DNA from: Actinosynnema sp. ALI-1.44
Lineage (GTDB): Bacteria > Actinomycetota > Actinomycetes > Mycobacteriales > Pseudonocardiaceae
NCBI RefSeq assembly: GCF_001984155.1
Contig: NZ_MTQO01000054.1
Location: 186,001-250,000 of the forward strand
DNA length: 64,000 nt
Direction: 5' to 3'
The notes under the pieces were generated by a model. That model did not search any database. It was not told the origin of the DNA and saw only the letters and a program-made list of their open reading frames with translations. Below are positions 35,466 to 44,417 of the stretch, in pieces (position 1 is the first letter of the stretch; each line of letters starts with the position of its first letter). Position numbers and translations under genes: made by a program.

Positions 35466-35978
35466 ATGCGAGCGATCATTACCGTGATCGCGCTGGGGGT
35501 GCTGCTCGGCGGGTGCGGCAGCGGCACCGGCAACCAGGGCGTCGCGTCGGCGGGCGGCAGCGGCTCCAGCGCGCCACAGACAAGCGCGCCCGCGTCCGGC
35601 GACGCCGACGAGCAGGCGCGGAAGTTCGCCAAGTGCATGCGGGACAACGGCGTCGACATGCCCGATCCGGAACCGGGCGGCGGCTTCGGCGACAAGCAGA
35701 TCGACCGGACCAGTCCGGCGTTCCAGAAGGCCATGGACGCCTGCAAGTCGGCGCTGCCCGGCGGCGGTGACCTGTCCAAGATCGACCCGAAGCTCGTCGA
35801 CGAACTGCGTGCGTTCACGAAGTGCATGCGGGACAACGGGATAGACATCCCCGACCCGGACCCGAACAGCCCGATGCTCGGCCTGGACAAGATCGCGGGT
35901 CTCGACAGGAACAGCCCGGCCTTCAAGAAGGCCATGGACGCCTGCAAGGACAAGGTTCCCGGGCGGTTCGGCCGATGA
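35466..35978 (+). CDS. Lipoprotein with duplicated CMRDNG motif
   Basis: This 170-residue protein has a lipobox ending at C17 (LLGGC). After a Ser/Ala-rich linker come two similar segments. One is at about 54-97 ([15 protein letters not shown] with [15 protein letters not shown]), the other at about 117-164 ([15 protein letters not shown] with [14 protein letters not shown]). Each has two cysteines, which could form disulphides or bind a ligand. The motif CMR.NGxDxPDP recurs in actinobacterial lipoproteins next to HlyD/MacB genes. The ATG follows AGGGAGAAGG. It heads the efflux operon and overlaps the next start. Confidence 0.82.
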   Translation: MRAIITVIALGVLLGGCGSGTGNQGVASAGGSGSSAPQTSAPASGDADEQARKFAKCMRDNGVDMPDPEPGGGFGDKQIDRTSPAFQKAMDACKSALPGGGDLSKIDPKLVDELRAFTKCMRDNGIDIPDPDPNSPMLGLDKIAGLDRNSPAFKKAMDACKDKVPGRFGR

Positions 35979-37033
35979 AACGCACGACACGGATGGCGGT
36001 CGGCCTCGGTGCGGCTGTCGTCGTGGTGGGCGCTGGGGGTGTGGCGGCGTTCGGGTTCGGCGGGACGGACCCGGCGCCGCCACCGGCCGGCGGGCAGCCG
36101 CCGAGTACCGCCAAGGTCACGTCGACCACGCTGACCAGCACCGAGAAGGTCGCCGGGACCTTGGGACACGGCACGCCGAACCCGCTGTTGCGAGCCGGTC
36201 AGGGCACTGTGACGTGGTTGCCCGCCGCGGGGGAGGTGATCACTCGTGGCAAGACCGTGTACTCGGTCGACGACCAGCCGGTCCCGGCCTTCTACGGCGG
36301 CATCCCGCTGTTCCGCACCCTGAAGCCCGGGGTGGACGGCAACGACGTCAAGCTGGTCGAGGAGAACCTGCAGGCATTGGGCTACAAGGGTTTCACTGTG
36401 GACAACGAGTTCACCTCAGCCACCGCCACCGCGGTCCGGCGCTGGCAGGAAGACCTCGGCAAACCCGAAACCGGCACGGTCGGGCCCACCGACGTCGCCG
36501 TGGTGCCCGGCGAGGTCCGGGTGGCCGAGTTGATGGCCAAGGTCGGCGGGGCCGCGAACGGACAGGTGATGACGTACACCCCGACCACCAGGACGGTCAC
36601 CGTGAAGCTGGACGTGGCCAAGCAGCACCTCGTCAGCCAGGGCATCCCGGCGACCGTGACACTGCCCGACGGCAAGGCTGTCACGGGAACGGTCGCGTCG
36701 GTCGGCAGTGTCGCGACCGCGCAGCCCGCGCAGCAGGGCAGTTCCACAACCAGCACGATCGAAGTCGTCGTGACGTTCGCCGACCAGACCGCCGCGGGCA
36801 GGCTCGACTCGGCGCCGGTCGACGTGACCCTGGTGTCCGACAAGCGGGAGAACGTGCTCGCGGTGCCTGTCGGCGCACTTGTCGCGCTGGCCGAGGGCGG
36901 CTATGGCGTGCAGGTGCTCGATGGCTCAACCAGCAAGTACGTTGCCGTCGAGACCGGGATGTTCGCCGACGGCAAGGTGGAGGTCCGTGGCGCCGGGATC
37001 GCCGCGGGGACCGTGGTGGGAGTGCCGAAATGA
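35975..37033 (+). CDS. HlyD/MacA-like periplasmic adaptor with peptidoglycan-binding domain
   Basis: The 352-residue protein has an N-terminal membrane anchor ([18 protein letters not shown]). A peptidoglycan-binding 1 domain follows at about 115-165 ([33 protein letters not shown]). A barrel-sandwich and membrane-proximal region comes next ([34 protein letters not shown]). Such adaptors join MacB-type transporters across the Gram-positive wall. Its ATG overlaps the lipoprotein stop, and its stop overlaps the ATPase start, giving tight coupling. Confidence 0.85.
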   Translation: MKRTTRMAVGLGAAVVVVGAGGVAAFGFGGTDPAPPPAGGQPPSTAKVTSTTLTSTEKVAGTLGHGTPNPLLRAGQGTVTWLPAAGEVITRGKTVYSVDDQPVPAFYGGIPLFRTLKPGVDGNDVKLVEENLQALGYKGFTVDNEFTSATATAVRRWQEDLGKPETGTVGPTDVAVVPGEVRVAELMAKVGGAANGQVMTYTPTTRTVTVKLDVAKQHLVSQGIPATVTLPDGKAVTGTVASVGSVATAQPAQQGSSTTSTIEVVVTFADQTAAGRLDSAPVDVTLVSDKRENVLAVPVGALVALAEGGYGVQVLDGSTSKYVAVETGMFADGKVEVRGAGIAAGTVVGVPK

Positions 37034-37704
37034 CGCCGGTGGTCGAGCTTCGCGGGGTCAGCAAGGTGTATTCGGGCGACGTCGCCGCGTTGCGGGACGT
37101 GGACGTGGCGATCGGCCGCGGCGAGCTGGTGGGGATCGTCGGGCCGTCCGGGTCGGGCAAGTCGACCATGCTGAACATGATCGGCACCCTCGACCGGCCG
37201 AGCGCCGGGACCGTGCACGTCGACGACCACGACGTGCACTCGTTGGCGGACAGGGAACTGTCCGCGTTGCGGGCACGTGTGCTCGGCTTCGTCTTCCAGC
37301 AGTTCCACCTCGCCGCCGGGGTGTCCGCTGTGGACAATGTGGCGGACGGTGTGCTCTACACCGGAACGCGTCTGCGTGACCGCAGGAGCAAGGCGCGAAC
37401 GGCGTTGGCCAGGGTCGGCCTGGCGCACCGGCTGGATCACCAACCGCACGAGATGTCCGGTGGGGAACGGCAACGCGTCGCGATCGCCCGTGCGGTCGTC
37501 GGGGAGCCGGCGTTGCTGCTGGCCGACGAGCCGACCGGGAACCTCGACACGCGGTCCGGCGCGGACGTGATCGCGTTGCTGCGTGAGCTCAACGCCGGGG
37601 GCACGACGGTCGTGATCATCACGCACGACCGGGACATCGCGGCACGCCTGCCACGCCAGGTGGAGATGCGCGACGGCGTGGTCGTGGGGGACAGTCATGG
37701 CTGA
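37030..37704 (+). CDS. ABC transporter ATP-binding protein (MacB/LolD type)
   Basis: The 224-residue ATPase has Walker [11 protein letters not shown]-loop FVFQQFHL, signature [14 protein letters not shown], Walker [14 protein letters not shown] and the switch histidine in IITHDR. It matches the LolD/MacB ATPase class that powers lipoprotein or peptide export. It overlaps the adaptor by four bases and the permease by eight. Confidence 0.93.
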   Translation: MTPVVELRGVSKVYSGDVAALRDVDVAIGRGELVGIVGPSGSGKSTMLNMIGTLDRPSAGTVHVDDHDVHSLADRELSALRARVLGFVFQQFHLAAGVSAVDNVADGVLYTGTRLRDRRSKARTALARVGLAHRLDHQPHEMSGGERQRVAIARAVVGEPALLLADEPTGNLDTRSGADVIALLRELNAGGTTVVIITHDRDIAARLPRQVEMRDGVVVGDSHG

Positions 37705-38893
37705 CCGGTTGCGGCCCGCGCGGCTGAGCGTGCGTGACGTGCTTCGAGTCGGGGGAGCGGGTCTGCGCGCCCGGCCGTTGCGGGTGCTGTTGTCCGCGCT
37801 GGGAATCGCGATCGGGATCGCCGCGATGATCTCGGTCGTCGGGATCTCCACGTCCAGCCGGGAGAACCTGGATCGGCAACTGGCCGCGCTCGGCACCAAC
37901 CTGCTCACGGTCGGGCCGGGCCAGTCGCTGTTCGGTGACCAGAGCCACCTGCCGGACGAGGCGATCGGGATGATCGACCGGATCGAGCCGGTGCTGGCCA
38001 CGTCGGCGACCGGGAAGGTGGCCGGTGCCAAGGTGTACCGCAACGACCGGATCCCGTCGGCCGAGTCCGGTGGCATCGCGGTCCTGGCCACGCGGCCGGA
38101 CCTGCCGGACACCGTCGGGGCCACGCTCGTCAGCGGGGCGTTCCTCAACGACGCCAACGCGCGGTACCCGGCTGTCGTCCTCGGGCACAAGTCGGCTGAG
38201 CGACTGGGCGTCGGCACGGCCGAAGAGCGCGTTTACCTCGGCGGGCAATGGTTCACCGTCGTCGGCGTGCTGAACCCGGTGCCGCTGGCCCCGGAACTGG
38301 ACACCGCCGCGTTGATCGGCTGGCCGGTCGCCGAGGGGACGATGAAGTTCGACGGCTACCCGACGACTGTCTACACGCGAACACGGGACGACGCGGTGGA
38401 AGCAGTGCAGGCAGTGCTCGCGGCGACCGCGAATCCCGAGAAACCCAACGAGGTGTCGGTGTCCCGGCCGTCCGACGCGCTGGCCGCCAAGAACGCGACC
38501 GACCAGACGCTGAACGGGCTGCTGCTCGGCCTCGGCGCGGTCGCGTTGCTGGTCGGTGGTGTGGGCGTGGCCAACACGATGGTTATTTCCGTACTGGAAC
38601 GCCGTGCCGAGATCGGCTTGCGCCGGTCGCTCGGCGCCACGCGTGGTCAGGTGCGGATCCAGTTCCTCGCGGAATCGTTGCTGTTGTCGGCCTTGGGCGG
38701 CCTTGGTGGGGTGCTGCTCGGTGTGGTCGTCACTGTTTCGTATGCGGAATACCAGGATTGGCCGTCGGTCGTGCCCGTGTGGGCTTCCGGCGGTGGTGTC
38801 GCCGCGACGATGGTGATCGGCATGATCGCGGGTCTGTACCCGGCGATCAGGGCGAGCAGGTTGTCACCAACCGAGGCGCTGGCGGCCCCGTGA
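37697..38893 (+). CDS. MacB-family ABC transporter permease
   Basis: The 398-residue permease has four helices: one near the N-terminus ([18 protein letters not shown]), a large extracellular MacB core domain, and three at the C-terminus within a FtsX domain ([34 protein letters not shown]). MacB pumps export peptides, macrolides or lipoproteins. With the upstream lipoprotein and adaptor it forms a four-gene operon beside a two-component system. The cargo is unknown. Confidence 0.92.
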   Translation: MADRLRPARLSVRDVLRVGGAGLRARPLRVLLSALGIAIGIAAMISVVGISTSSRENLDRQLAALGTNLLTVGPGQSLFGDQSHLPDEAIGMIDRIEPVLATSATGKVAGAKVYRNDRIPSAESGGIAVLATRPDLPDTVGATLVSGAFLNDANARYPAVVLGHKSAERLGVGTAEERVYLGGQWFTVVGVLNPVPLAPELDTAALIGWPVAEGTMKFDGYPTTVYTRTRDDAVEAVQAVLAATANPEKPNEVSVSRPSDALAAKNATDQTLNGLLLGLGAVALLVGGVGVANTMVISVLERRAEIGLRRSLGATRGQVRIQFLAESLLLSALGGLGGVLLGVVVTVSYAEYQDWPSVVPVWASGGGVAATMVIGMIAGLYPAIRASRLSPTEALAAP

Positions 38894-39002
38894 CGGTGCC
38901 CGAACAGACGAATTTCGCAGGTGAAGACTTCAGTAGCTATCCGGGCCGGTGTTGCTCTTGCCAGAATGCGCTGATTCGCCGCCGGGAGTGAGGAGAAACG
39001 GC

Positions 39003-40388
39003 GTGTTACTGCGAAAAGCGCTGGTGGCCGGAGTGGCGGCCGCGTTGACGGCCGGCCTGGCCCCCGCCGCGCAGGCCGAAGAGGACATCGCGGCACGGCT
39101 CAAGCACGTTCCCGGACTGACGGTGGTGTCGGAGTCGACGGCACCGGCGGGCTACCGGTTCTTCATCTTGAGCTACTCGCAGCCCGTCGACCACCGGCGC
39201 CCGTCAGCCGGCCGGTTCGAGCAGCGTTTCCAGTTGCTGCACAAGGCGACCGACCGCCCGATGGTGCTGCACACCAGCGGCTACAACATGCGCACAACGG
39301 CGTTCCGGTCCGAGCCGACCCAGTTGGTCGACGGCAACCAGATCTCGGTGGAGCAGCGGTTCTTCACGCCGTCGCGGCCCGACCCGGCCGACTGGGACGA
39401 CCTGAACATCTGGCAGGCGGCCACCGACCACCACCGGATCGTCGAGGCGCTCAAGCGGATCTACTCGAAGAAGTGGATCTCCACCGGCGCCAGCAAGGGC
39501 GGCATGACGTCGGTCTACCACCGGCGGTTCTACCCGCGTGACGTCGACGGTGTCGTCGCGTACGTCGCCCCGAACGACCAGATCAACAACGCGGACAAGG
39601 CGTACGACAAGTTCTTCACCACAGTCGGCAACGACCCGGCCTGTCGCCAGGCGCTCAACGACGTGCAGCACGAGGCGCTCAAACGGCGTCCCGATCTGCT
39701 GGCCAAGTACGAGGCGTGGGCCGCGGCGAACAACCGCACGTTCAACCAGGTCCTCGGCAGCGCGGACAAGGCGTTCGAGATGACGGTGCTGGACACCGCG
39801 TGGGCGTTCTGGCAGTACTCCACGCAGGCCGACTGCGCGAAGGTCCCCGCCAGGACCGCGTCGTCGGACGCGATCTACGACTGGATCAACGGAATCGCGG
39901 ACTGGTCGTTCTACACCGACCAGGGCATCACACCGTTCACGCCGTACTACTACCAGGCAGCGACCCAATTGGGCTGGCCGTCGTTGAAGTTCGCGCACCT
40001 GCGTGACGTCGCGCATCACCCGGCGTCGTTCTACCAGGCCAACTCGAACCTGCCGCCGTCGTTGCGCGAGCGGCACGAGATATGGCCGATGATCGACGTC
40101 GACCTGTGGGTCCGGACCCAGTCGAGCCAGATGCTGTTCGTCTACGGTGGCAACGACCCGTGGGGCGCCGAGCCGTTCGTGCCGAGCCGCAGGGACTCGT
40201 ACACCTACACGGCGCCCGGCGCCAACCACGGCGCGAACATCGCCGCGCTGGTGCCTGCCGAACGCGACTCGGCGACGGCGGCCCTGCGCCGCTGGGCGAA
40301 CGTCTCAGCGCCGCAGGTGGTGTCGAAGACGTTCGAGGTGAACGACTTCGACCGCCCGGAAACCGCACGCGACCGGTTCCCGCGCTAG
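39003..40388 (+). CDS. Secreted S37-family tripeptidyl aminopeptidase
   Basis: The 461-residue protein has a signal peptide (LLRKALVAGVAAALTAGLAPA) and the serine motif GASKGG (S164). The acid lies in VYGGNDPWG and the histidine in TAPGANHGANI. This fits the Streptomyces S37 (PS-10, prolyl tri/tetrapeptidyl aminopeptidase) family, which trims N-terminal tripeptides from secreted proteins. The GTG at 39003 is preceded by GAGGAG. It stands alone behind the efflux operon and ends at a strong terminator. Confidence 0.9.
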   Translation: MLLRKALVAGVAAALTAGLAPAAQAEEDIAARLKHVPGLTVVSESTAPAGYRFFILSYSQPVDHRRPSAGRFEQRFQLLHKATDRPMVLHTSGYNMRTTAFRSEPTQLVDGNQISVEQRFFTPSRPDPADWDDLNIWQAATDHHRIVEALKRIYSKKWISTGASKGGMTSVYHRRFYPRDVDGVVAYVAPNDQINNADKAYDKFFTTVGNDPACRQALNDVQHEALKRRPDLLAKYEAWAAANNRTFNQVLGSADKAFEMTVLDTAWAFWQYSTQADCAKVPARTASSDAIYDWINGIADWSFYTDQGITPFTPYYYQAATQLGWPSLKFAHLRDVAHHPASFYQANSNLPPSLRERHEIWPMIDVDLWVRTQSSQMLFVYGGNDPWGAEPFVPSRRDSYTYTAPGANHGANIAALVPAERDSATAALRRWANVSAPQVVSKTFEVNDFDRPETARDRFPR

Positions 40389-40393
40389 CGTGA

Positions 40394-40421
40394 ATGGGCC
40401 GGGCGATCGCGCCCGGCCCAT
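40394..40421. terminator. Bidirectional terminator, 12-bp perfect stem
   Basis: atgggccgggcg and cgcccggcccat pair perfectly around atcg, in the gap between the S37 peptidase and the convergent amphi-Trp gene. Confidence 0.85.
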
Positions 40422-40426
40422 CTCAC

Positions 40427-40684
40427 TCAGACGACCTTGTCGTCGCCGTCCTCGTCGTCATCCTCTTCGATCGTCCACTTGAGCTGGAACTCGATCTCTT
40501 CCTCGCCGTCGCCCCGCTCGTGTTCGATGGAGAACTCGGCACGCTTGGGCACTCGGATGCGCTCGCCCGCGATCTGGATGCGGAACGGGGTTTCCGACTC
40601 GAGCGCGTCGGCGAGCCTGCGCAGCTTCGCGACCACGTCAGCGGTTGCGTAGATCTTCTCGACGTCCCGTGTTGCGTCGGCCAT
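40427..40684 (-). CDS. Amphi-Trp domain-containing protein
   Basis: The 85-residue protein starts MADATRDVEKIY and has LRRLADALESE. It ends with the ELQ.KW pattern (IEFQLKWTIEEDDDEDGDD). This is the small amphi-Trp domain found in bacteria and archaea. The C-terminal run of acidic residues is typical. The function is unknown. GGAGG precedes the ATG at 40684. Confidence 0.8.
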   Translation of the reverse strand: MADATRDVEKIYATADVVAKLRRLADALESETPFRIQIAGERIRVPKRAEFSIEHERGDGEEEIEFQLKWTIEEDDDEDGDDKVV

Positions 40685-40771
40685 GCGGACCTCCGGTCTC
40701 CGGGCCCCCAAAGTCAGGCGCCTGTGCGCCGTATTCAATCGTGCGGGTGACACCCGGTCGGCGGGAGGTCG

Positions 40772-41845
40772 CTACAACCTGGTGATCACGGTGAAGTCGT
40801 AGCCATCCGCGACGGCGAGATGCACGTGCTGTGCCGCCTGTTGGCCGTGGAACTCGATGGTGCCGCGCGGCCCGTGGTACGCGAAGCCGTCGATGGCCGC
40901 GTTCAGGTCCGGCACGCGCGCCGTCCCCGCACGCCGGGCAAGCGCCGCCAGCGTGTGCAGCCCTTCGTAACAGGACTCCGCCGCGTTGTTCAGTGCGGGC
41001 GCGTCCGCGCCGTGCAGGCTGACGTACCGGCTGAGCAGGTCCATCGCGTCGGCGTTGACCAGCGAACGGAAGTATGCGGCGGCCACGAACAGGTTGACCG
41101 TGGCCGCGAGCCCGCTCGCCAGGAGCATGTTCTCCTCCATCAGCGGGCTGAAGCGCAGCATCCGCTCGTGCAGGCCGCGGCGCGCGAACTGCCGGTTGAA
41201 CTCGACCGCATCCTGGCCGACGAGCAGCATCAGCACCCCGTCGCAGCCGGAGACCTCGGCCTTGGTGACCAGGTCGGCCACGTCACCGCCGAGTTCGACG
41301 TACGCCTCCCCGGCGATCCGCAAGCCCAGCTCGTGCGCGAACGTCCGGACCGCCGCACCCGACTCGCGCGGCCAGACGTAGTCGTCACCGACGATGAACC
41401 AACTCCGCGCGCCCACGTTGTCACGTAGCCACGCCAACCCGGGAGCGATCTGCAGTTGAGGCGTCTCTCCACAGCAGAAGATCCCCGGGCGTCGCTCACC
41501 GCCTTCGTACAGCGAGGTGTAGGCGTAGGGAACACGATCGGCAACCACCGGCGCCAGCGCGTTGCGGACAGACGAGATATGCCAGCCGCTGACCGCGTCG
41601 ACCCGCCCGGCCTGGATCAGCTCATGCAGCCGAGCGGCGACCACACTCGGCCGGGCACCGCCGTCGACGATCTCAAGCTCGACCTCCCGACCCAGCACGC
41701 CACCTTCGGCGTTGAGCTCACGGGTGGCCAGCTCGGCGATCGCCTCACAGGAGGGCCCGAACAAACCGGCTGGACCACGCAGGGGAATGACCATCGCGAC
41801 CCGCCAGGTGTCACGATGGTCCTTGGCGGTTCCGGCGACTGCCAT
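40772..41845 (-). CDS. AmiC-like/leucine-binding-type substrate-binding protein without signal peptide
   Basis: The 357-residue protein has the type I periplasmic-binding fold (VAMVIPLRGPAGLFGPSCEAIAELA, GAVRTFAHELGLRIAGEAYV, YEGLHTLAALARRAG). No Sec signal or lipobox is present, unlike transporter-linked proteins. It therefore resembles AmiC-type cytoplasmic amide sensors. The ATG at 41845 has GGAG six bases upstream. There are no permease genes nearby. It is divergent from a MarR regulator, which suggests that the two form a sensing pair. Confidence 0.78.
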   Translation of the reverse strand: MAVAGTAKDHRDTWRVAMVIPLRGPAGLFGPSCEAIAELATRELNAEGGVLGREVELEIVDGGARPSVVAARLHELIQAGRVDAVSGWHISSVRNALAPVVADRVPYAYTSLYEGGERRPGIFCCGETPQLQIAPGLAWLRDNVGARSWFIVGDDYVWPRESGAAVRTFAHELGLRIAGEAYVELGGDVADLVTKAEVSGCDGVLMLLVGQDAVEFNRQFARRGLHERMLRFSPLMEENMLLASGLAATVNLFVAAAYFRSLVNADAMDLLSRYVSLHGADAPALNNAAESCYEGLHTLAALARRAGTARVPDLNAAIDGFAYHGPRGTIEFHGQQAAQHVHLAVADGYDFTVITRL

Positions 41846-41867
41846 GAGAGCTCCGCGCTCGGATATG

Positions 41868-41889
41868 CTTTCAAGTGGAAGTCTTTCAA
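41868..41889. promoter_or_regulatory. ctttcaa direct repeats in the divergent AmiC/MarR promoter
   Basis: ctttcaa occurs at 41868-41874 and 41883-41889, 15 bases apart, in the 80-base gap. It is a candidate MarR operator controlling both genes; the support is weak. Confidence 0.3.
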
Positions 41890-41925
41890 CCGATACCGGT
41901 TCGCGCAAGGCGAAGGAAGCGACGG

Positions 41926-42348
41926 ATGCCTGACCGCAGCACAGGCCCCACGGTGGCAGAGCCGCTCACCCAGTTGCTCACCCGTGTGGTCCACGCGGTA
42001 ACGGCCCAGGTCGAGAGCGTGTTGAAGCCGGAAGGGCTGACGATCGACCAGTGGCTGGTGATCGAGGCGCTGGCCACCAGACGAGGCCTGACCATGGCGG
42101 CACTGGCCGACCACACCACGGCGACCGGGCCGACGCTGACGAGGGTGGTCGACCGCCTGGTGACAACGGCAACCGTCTACCGTGAAGTGGACCCCGACGA
42201 CCGCCGCAAAGTACGGGTGTACCTGAGCCCACGCGGCCGGGCCACCCACAAGCGCATCGCCACGAAGGTCCGCGAGATCGAGCGAGCTGTGCTTGAGCGC
42301 AGCGGGGATCCGGCCGCTGTCTTGACCCTGCTCACCGACCTGCGCTGA
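41926..42348 (+). CDS. MarR family transcriptional regulator
   Basis: The 140-residue protein has the MarR winged helix (LTIDQWLVIEALATRRGLTMAAL, TATGPTLTRVVDRLV, the wing VDPDDRRKVRVYLSPRG). The ATG at 41926 follows GAAGGAAG. MarR proteins usually release DNA on binding a small aromatic or amide ligand. Divergence from the AmiC-like gene points to shared control. Confidence 0.87.
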   Translation: MPDRSTGPTVAEPLTQLLTRVVHAVTAQVESVLKPEGLTIDQWLVIEALATRRGLTMAALADHTTATGPTLTRVVDRLVTTATVYREVDPDDRRKVRVYLSPRGRATHKRIATKVREIERAVLERSGDPAAVLTLLTDLR

Positions 42349-42366
42349 CCAGCAGAGACTGGCTGG

Positions 42367-42597
42367 TCAGGCAGATTCGCGGTAGACGCGTCGTGCGATC
42401 TGTTCGACCTGCTGGGCGCTGAGTGTCTGAGCATGTTCTCAGTCATGGCTCGCCAGTCCTCCCTTGCGTTTCTCGTGGTAGGCGTGCAGGTCGGCCTCAC
42501 TGGTCTTCTTCCACGCGTTGATCCCGGAGGGCTGGTCGTTGATCTCATGGGCCAGTGGACAACCCTGGCTAAGAACTTTCAGCCGATCGGGTGACAG
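42367..42597 (-). pseudogene. Gene remnant with an in-frame stop, family unknown
   Basis: One minus-strand frame reads LSPDRLKVLSQGCPLAHEI, then NDQPSGINAWKKTSEADLH, then AYHEKRKGGLASHD. It meets a TGA at 42439 and goes on with EHAQTLSAQQVEQIARRVYR to a second stop. It looks like the C-terminus of a real protein with one nonsense mutation and no start. The family is not recognised. The rest of the 300-base gap before the AbiE module holds only the palindromic operator. Confidence 0.35.
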
Positions 42598-42632
42598 CGT
42601 TCCTTACATCTAAGAGGTAAGGAACGCTGTCA
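42592..42632. promoter_or_regulatory. 16-bp perfect inverted repeat, putative AbiEi operator
   Basis: tgacagcgttccttac and gtaaggaacgctgtca flank nine bases (atctaagag), ending 20 bases before the AbiEi-like start. AbiEi antitoxins are known to bind inverted repeats in their own promoter and repress it. The arrangement fits that model, though the hairpin could also act as a terminator for upstream transcripts. Confidence 0.7.
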
Positions 42633-42652
42633 TCGAGTGTAAGCTTTGCTGT

Positions 42653-43372
42653 GTGGAGATGGTTCCAGCGCTTCAACTACTCGGTGGCTACACCGCTGGG
42701 CAGTGGGGCATGGTGACCACTCGGCAGGCGCTGTCCCTCGGAGTCGATGACGTCACGCTTCATCGCCTCAAGACGGCAGGCCTATTGGAGACGGTACGGC
42801 ACGGGGTGCACGCTGTGGTCTCGTCGGCCACATCCGATGCCCGCCTGGAACAGGCAGTCTGGCTGAGTCTGCGTCCCGGGGCGGCTGCCTGGGAACGCCC
42901 CAAACTCGATCCGGATGGCGGTGTGATCTCGCATCAGTCGGCTGCCCGACTCCATGGACTCGGCGACCTGCCGAACATCCGAATCGAAATAACAGTTCCT
43001 CGAAGACGGACGATGCGTGACCCAGGTGTATGGCTGCGAAAGGCCGCGCTGAGCGAGTCTGACGTAACAACGCTCGATGGTCTTCCAGTCACCACTCCGA
43101 TGCGGACCATCTGTGATCTGCTTGACCGGCACGTAGATGCTAGTCACATAGCGACGATCATTCACCAGGCTGTGGACGCTGGGCAGGTTCGACTCGATGA
43201 TCTGGCCGAACAGATCGGGTCGTATGCGCGACGTTACGGCGTAAAGCCGGGAAATGGGTCCGAACTCCTGGAACAGCTTCTCGCGCAAGGCGGGCTGTCC
43301 GTGCATGAACTCGCCACACGACACTCAGGTGTTACTGGGGCAGCTGAGCAATATGAGCTGGGCAGATCTTGA
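42653..43372 (+). CDS. AbiEi-like antitoxin / transcriptional repressor
   Basis: The 239-residue protein has the winged-helix N-terminus typical of AbiEi (GMVTTRQALSLGVDDVTLHRLKTAGLLETVRHGVHAV). The mixed domain with SHQSAARLHGLGDLPN and TIcDLLDRHVDASHIATII follows. In AbiE type IV toxin-antitoxin systems this protein neutralises AbiEii and represses the operon. The start is GTG 42653. A 111-base gap separates it from the toxin gene, longer than usual. Base composition is slightly less GC-rich than the core genes. Confidence 0.85.
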   Translation: MEMVPALQLLGGYTAGQWGMVTTRQALSLGVDDVTLHRLKTAGLLETVRHGVHAVVSSATSDARLEQAVWLSLRPGAAAWERPKLDPDGGVISHQSAARLHGLGDLPNIRIEITVPRRRTMRDPGVWLRKAALSESDVTTLDGLPVTTPMRTICDLLDRHVDASHIATIIHQAVDAGQVRLDDLAEQIGSYARRYGVKPGNGSELLEQLLAQGGLSVHELATRHSGVTGAAEQYELGRS

Positions 43373-43483
43373 ATACGCGCCTGTCACGTGGGGCCAACTC
43401 GCGAAGGGTGCACGCGATATCGCATAACGCATAATGCGTGCAGCGGCCCAGCCCGAACTCGACACCGAATCGAATGACGAGAC

Positions 43484-44410
43484 ATGAAGTCGAAAGTTCC
43501 GCTTAGCCCTCAAGCTTTCACCAGCTCTTTGAAAGCCCGGGCCACTAACACGTCGAAGGTCTCCGGCGTTCCGGTGGGTGAACTCATGGAGCGCTACTAC
43601 CATCGCCGTTTGCTGGCTCGTGTGTTCCACGTCGATGGTGACAGTTGGGTTCTCAAAGGCGGTCAGGCATTGCTCGTACGGTGGCCGAGGGCGCGCTACT
43701 CCACAGACGTCGACCTGTTCCGGGCGTGCGACGACGCGACCGTCGATGACGCAGTCGTGGCACTGATCGAAGCCGCATCAACAAATCTCGATGATCACCT
43801 GCGATTCGATCACCTGGACACATCGCGCGAGACAGCCGCGAACCGGCCATCTCGCAAGGTCCGGTTCAAGGCGATGTTCGGGCTCAAGCAACTGTCCGTG
43901 GTCAGCGTTGATGTCGTGGCAGCCGGGCTGCACCCACGCGGAGAACTCGTCGTCGAGAAACTAACCGCGCCATTCACGGTGGACTCGGGTCCCTGGCCAA
44001 CGATCCGGATGTGGCCATTGGAAGATCACGTCGCCGACAAGGTCGCCGCGATGTACGAACGCCATGGCGAGCGTCTGGGACCGTCGACTAGGTTCAAGGA
44101 CCTGGTCGACTTGGTCTTCATCGCACACAATTCCGCTTTGAACGGCACCATCACCCACGCTGCGCTACGTGCCGAGGTAAACCGACGCCGAGCCGCAGGC
44201 ACGCATCTGACGCTACCGACAGAGTTCGAGGTACCCAGCCCTGCCTGGATCGCCGGTTACCGTGCTCAGGCTGCCAAGGCCCACGACTTGCCTGCCGCCT
44301 ACCGCACACTCGAGGGCGCCATCCCGTTGGCCCACGCGTTCATCACTCCGCTGCTTCAAGAGCAAGAGCTCAACGGTACATGGCAATTCGAGCGTCGTCA
44401 GTGGGAATGA
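43484..44410 (+). CDS. AbiEii-like nucleotidyltransferase toxin
   Basis: The 308-residue protein carries the DNA-polymerase-beta-type nucleotidyltransferase motifs of AbiEii. The GGQALLVRWPRARYSTDVDLF block contains D75 and D77, a third acid lies at SVDVV (D143), and DKVAAMYER with RFKDLVDL (K186, K205-D206) completes the pattern. AbiEii-type toxins add nucleotides to tRNA or use GTP and cause reversible growth arrest or phage abortive infection. It lies seven bases from the convergent rlmN. The pair forms a complete type IV system. Confidence 0.87.
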   Translation: MKSKVPLSPQAFTSSLKARATNTSKVSGVPVGELMERYYHRRLLARVFHVDGDSWVLKGGQALLVRWPRARYSTDVDLFRACDDATVDDAVVALIEAASTNLDDHLRFDHLDTSRETAANRPSRKVRFKAMFGLKQLSVVSVDVVAAGLHPRGELVVEKLTAPFTVDSGPWPTIRMWPLEDHVADKVAAMYERHGERLGPSTRFKDLVDLVFIAHNSALNGTITHAALRAEVNRRRAAGTHLTLPTEFEVPSPAWIAGYRAQAAKAHDLPAAYRTLEGAIPLAHAFITPLLQEQELNGTWQFERRQWE

Positions 44411-44417
44411 ACGCGAT

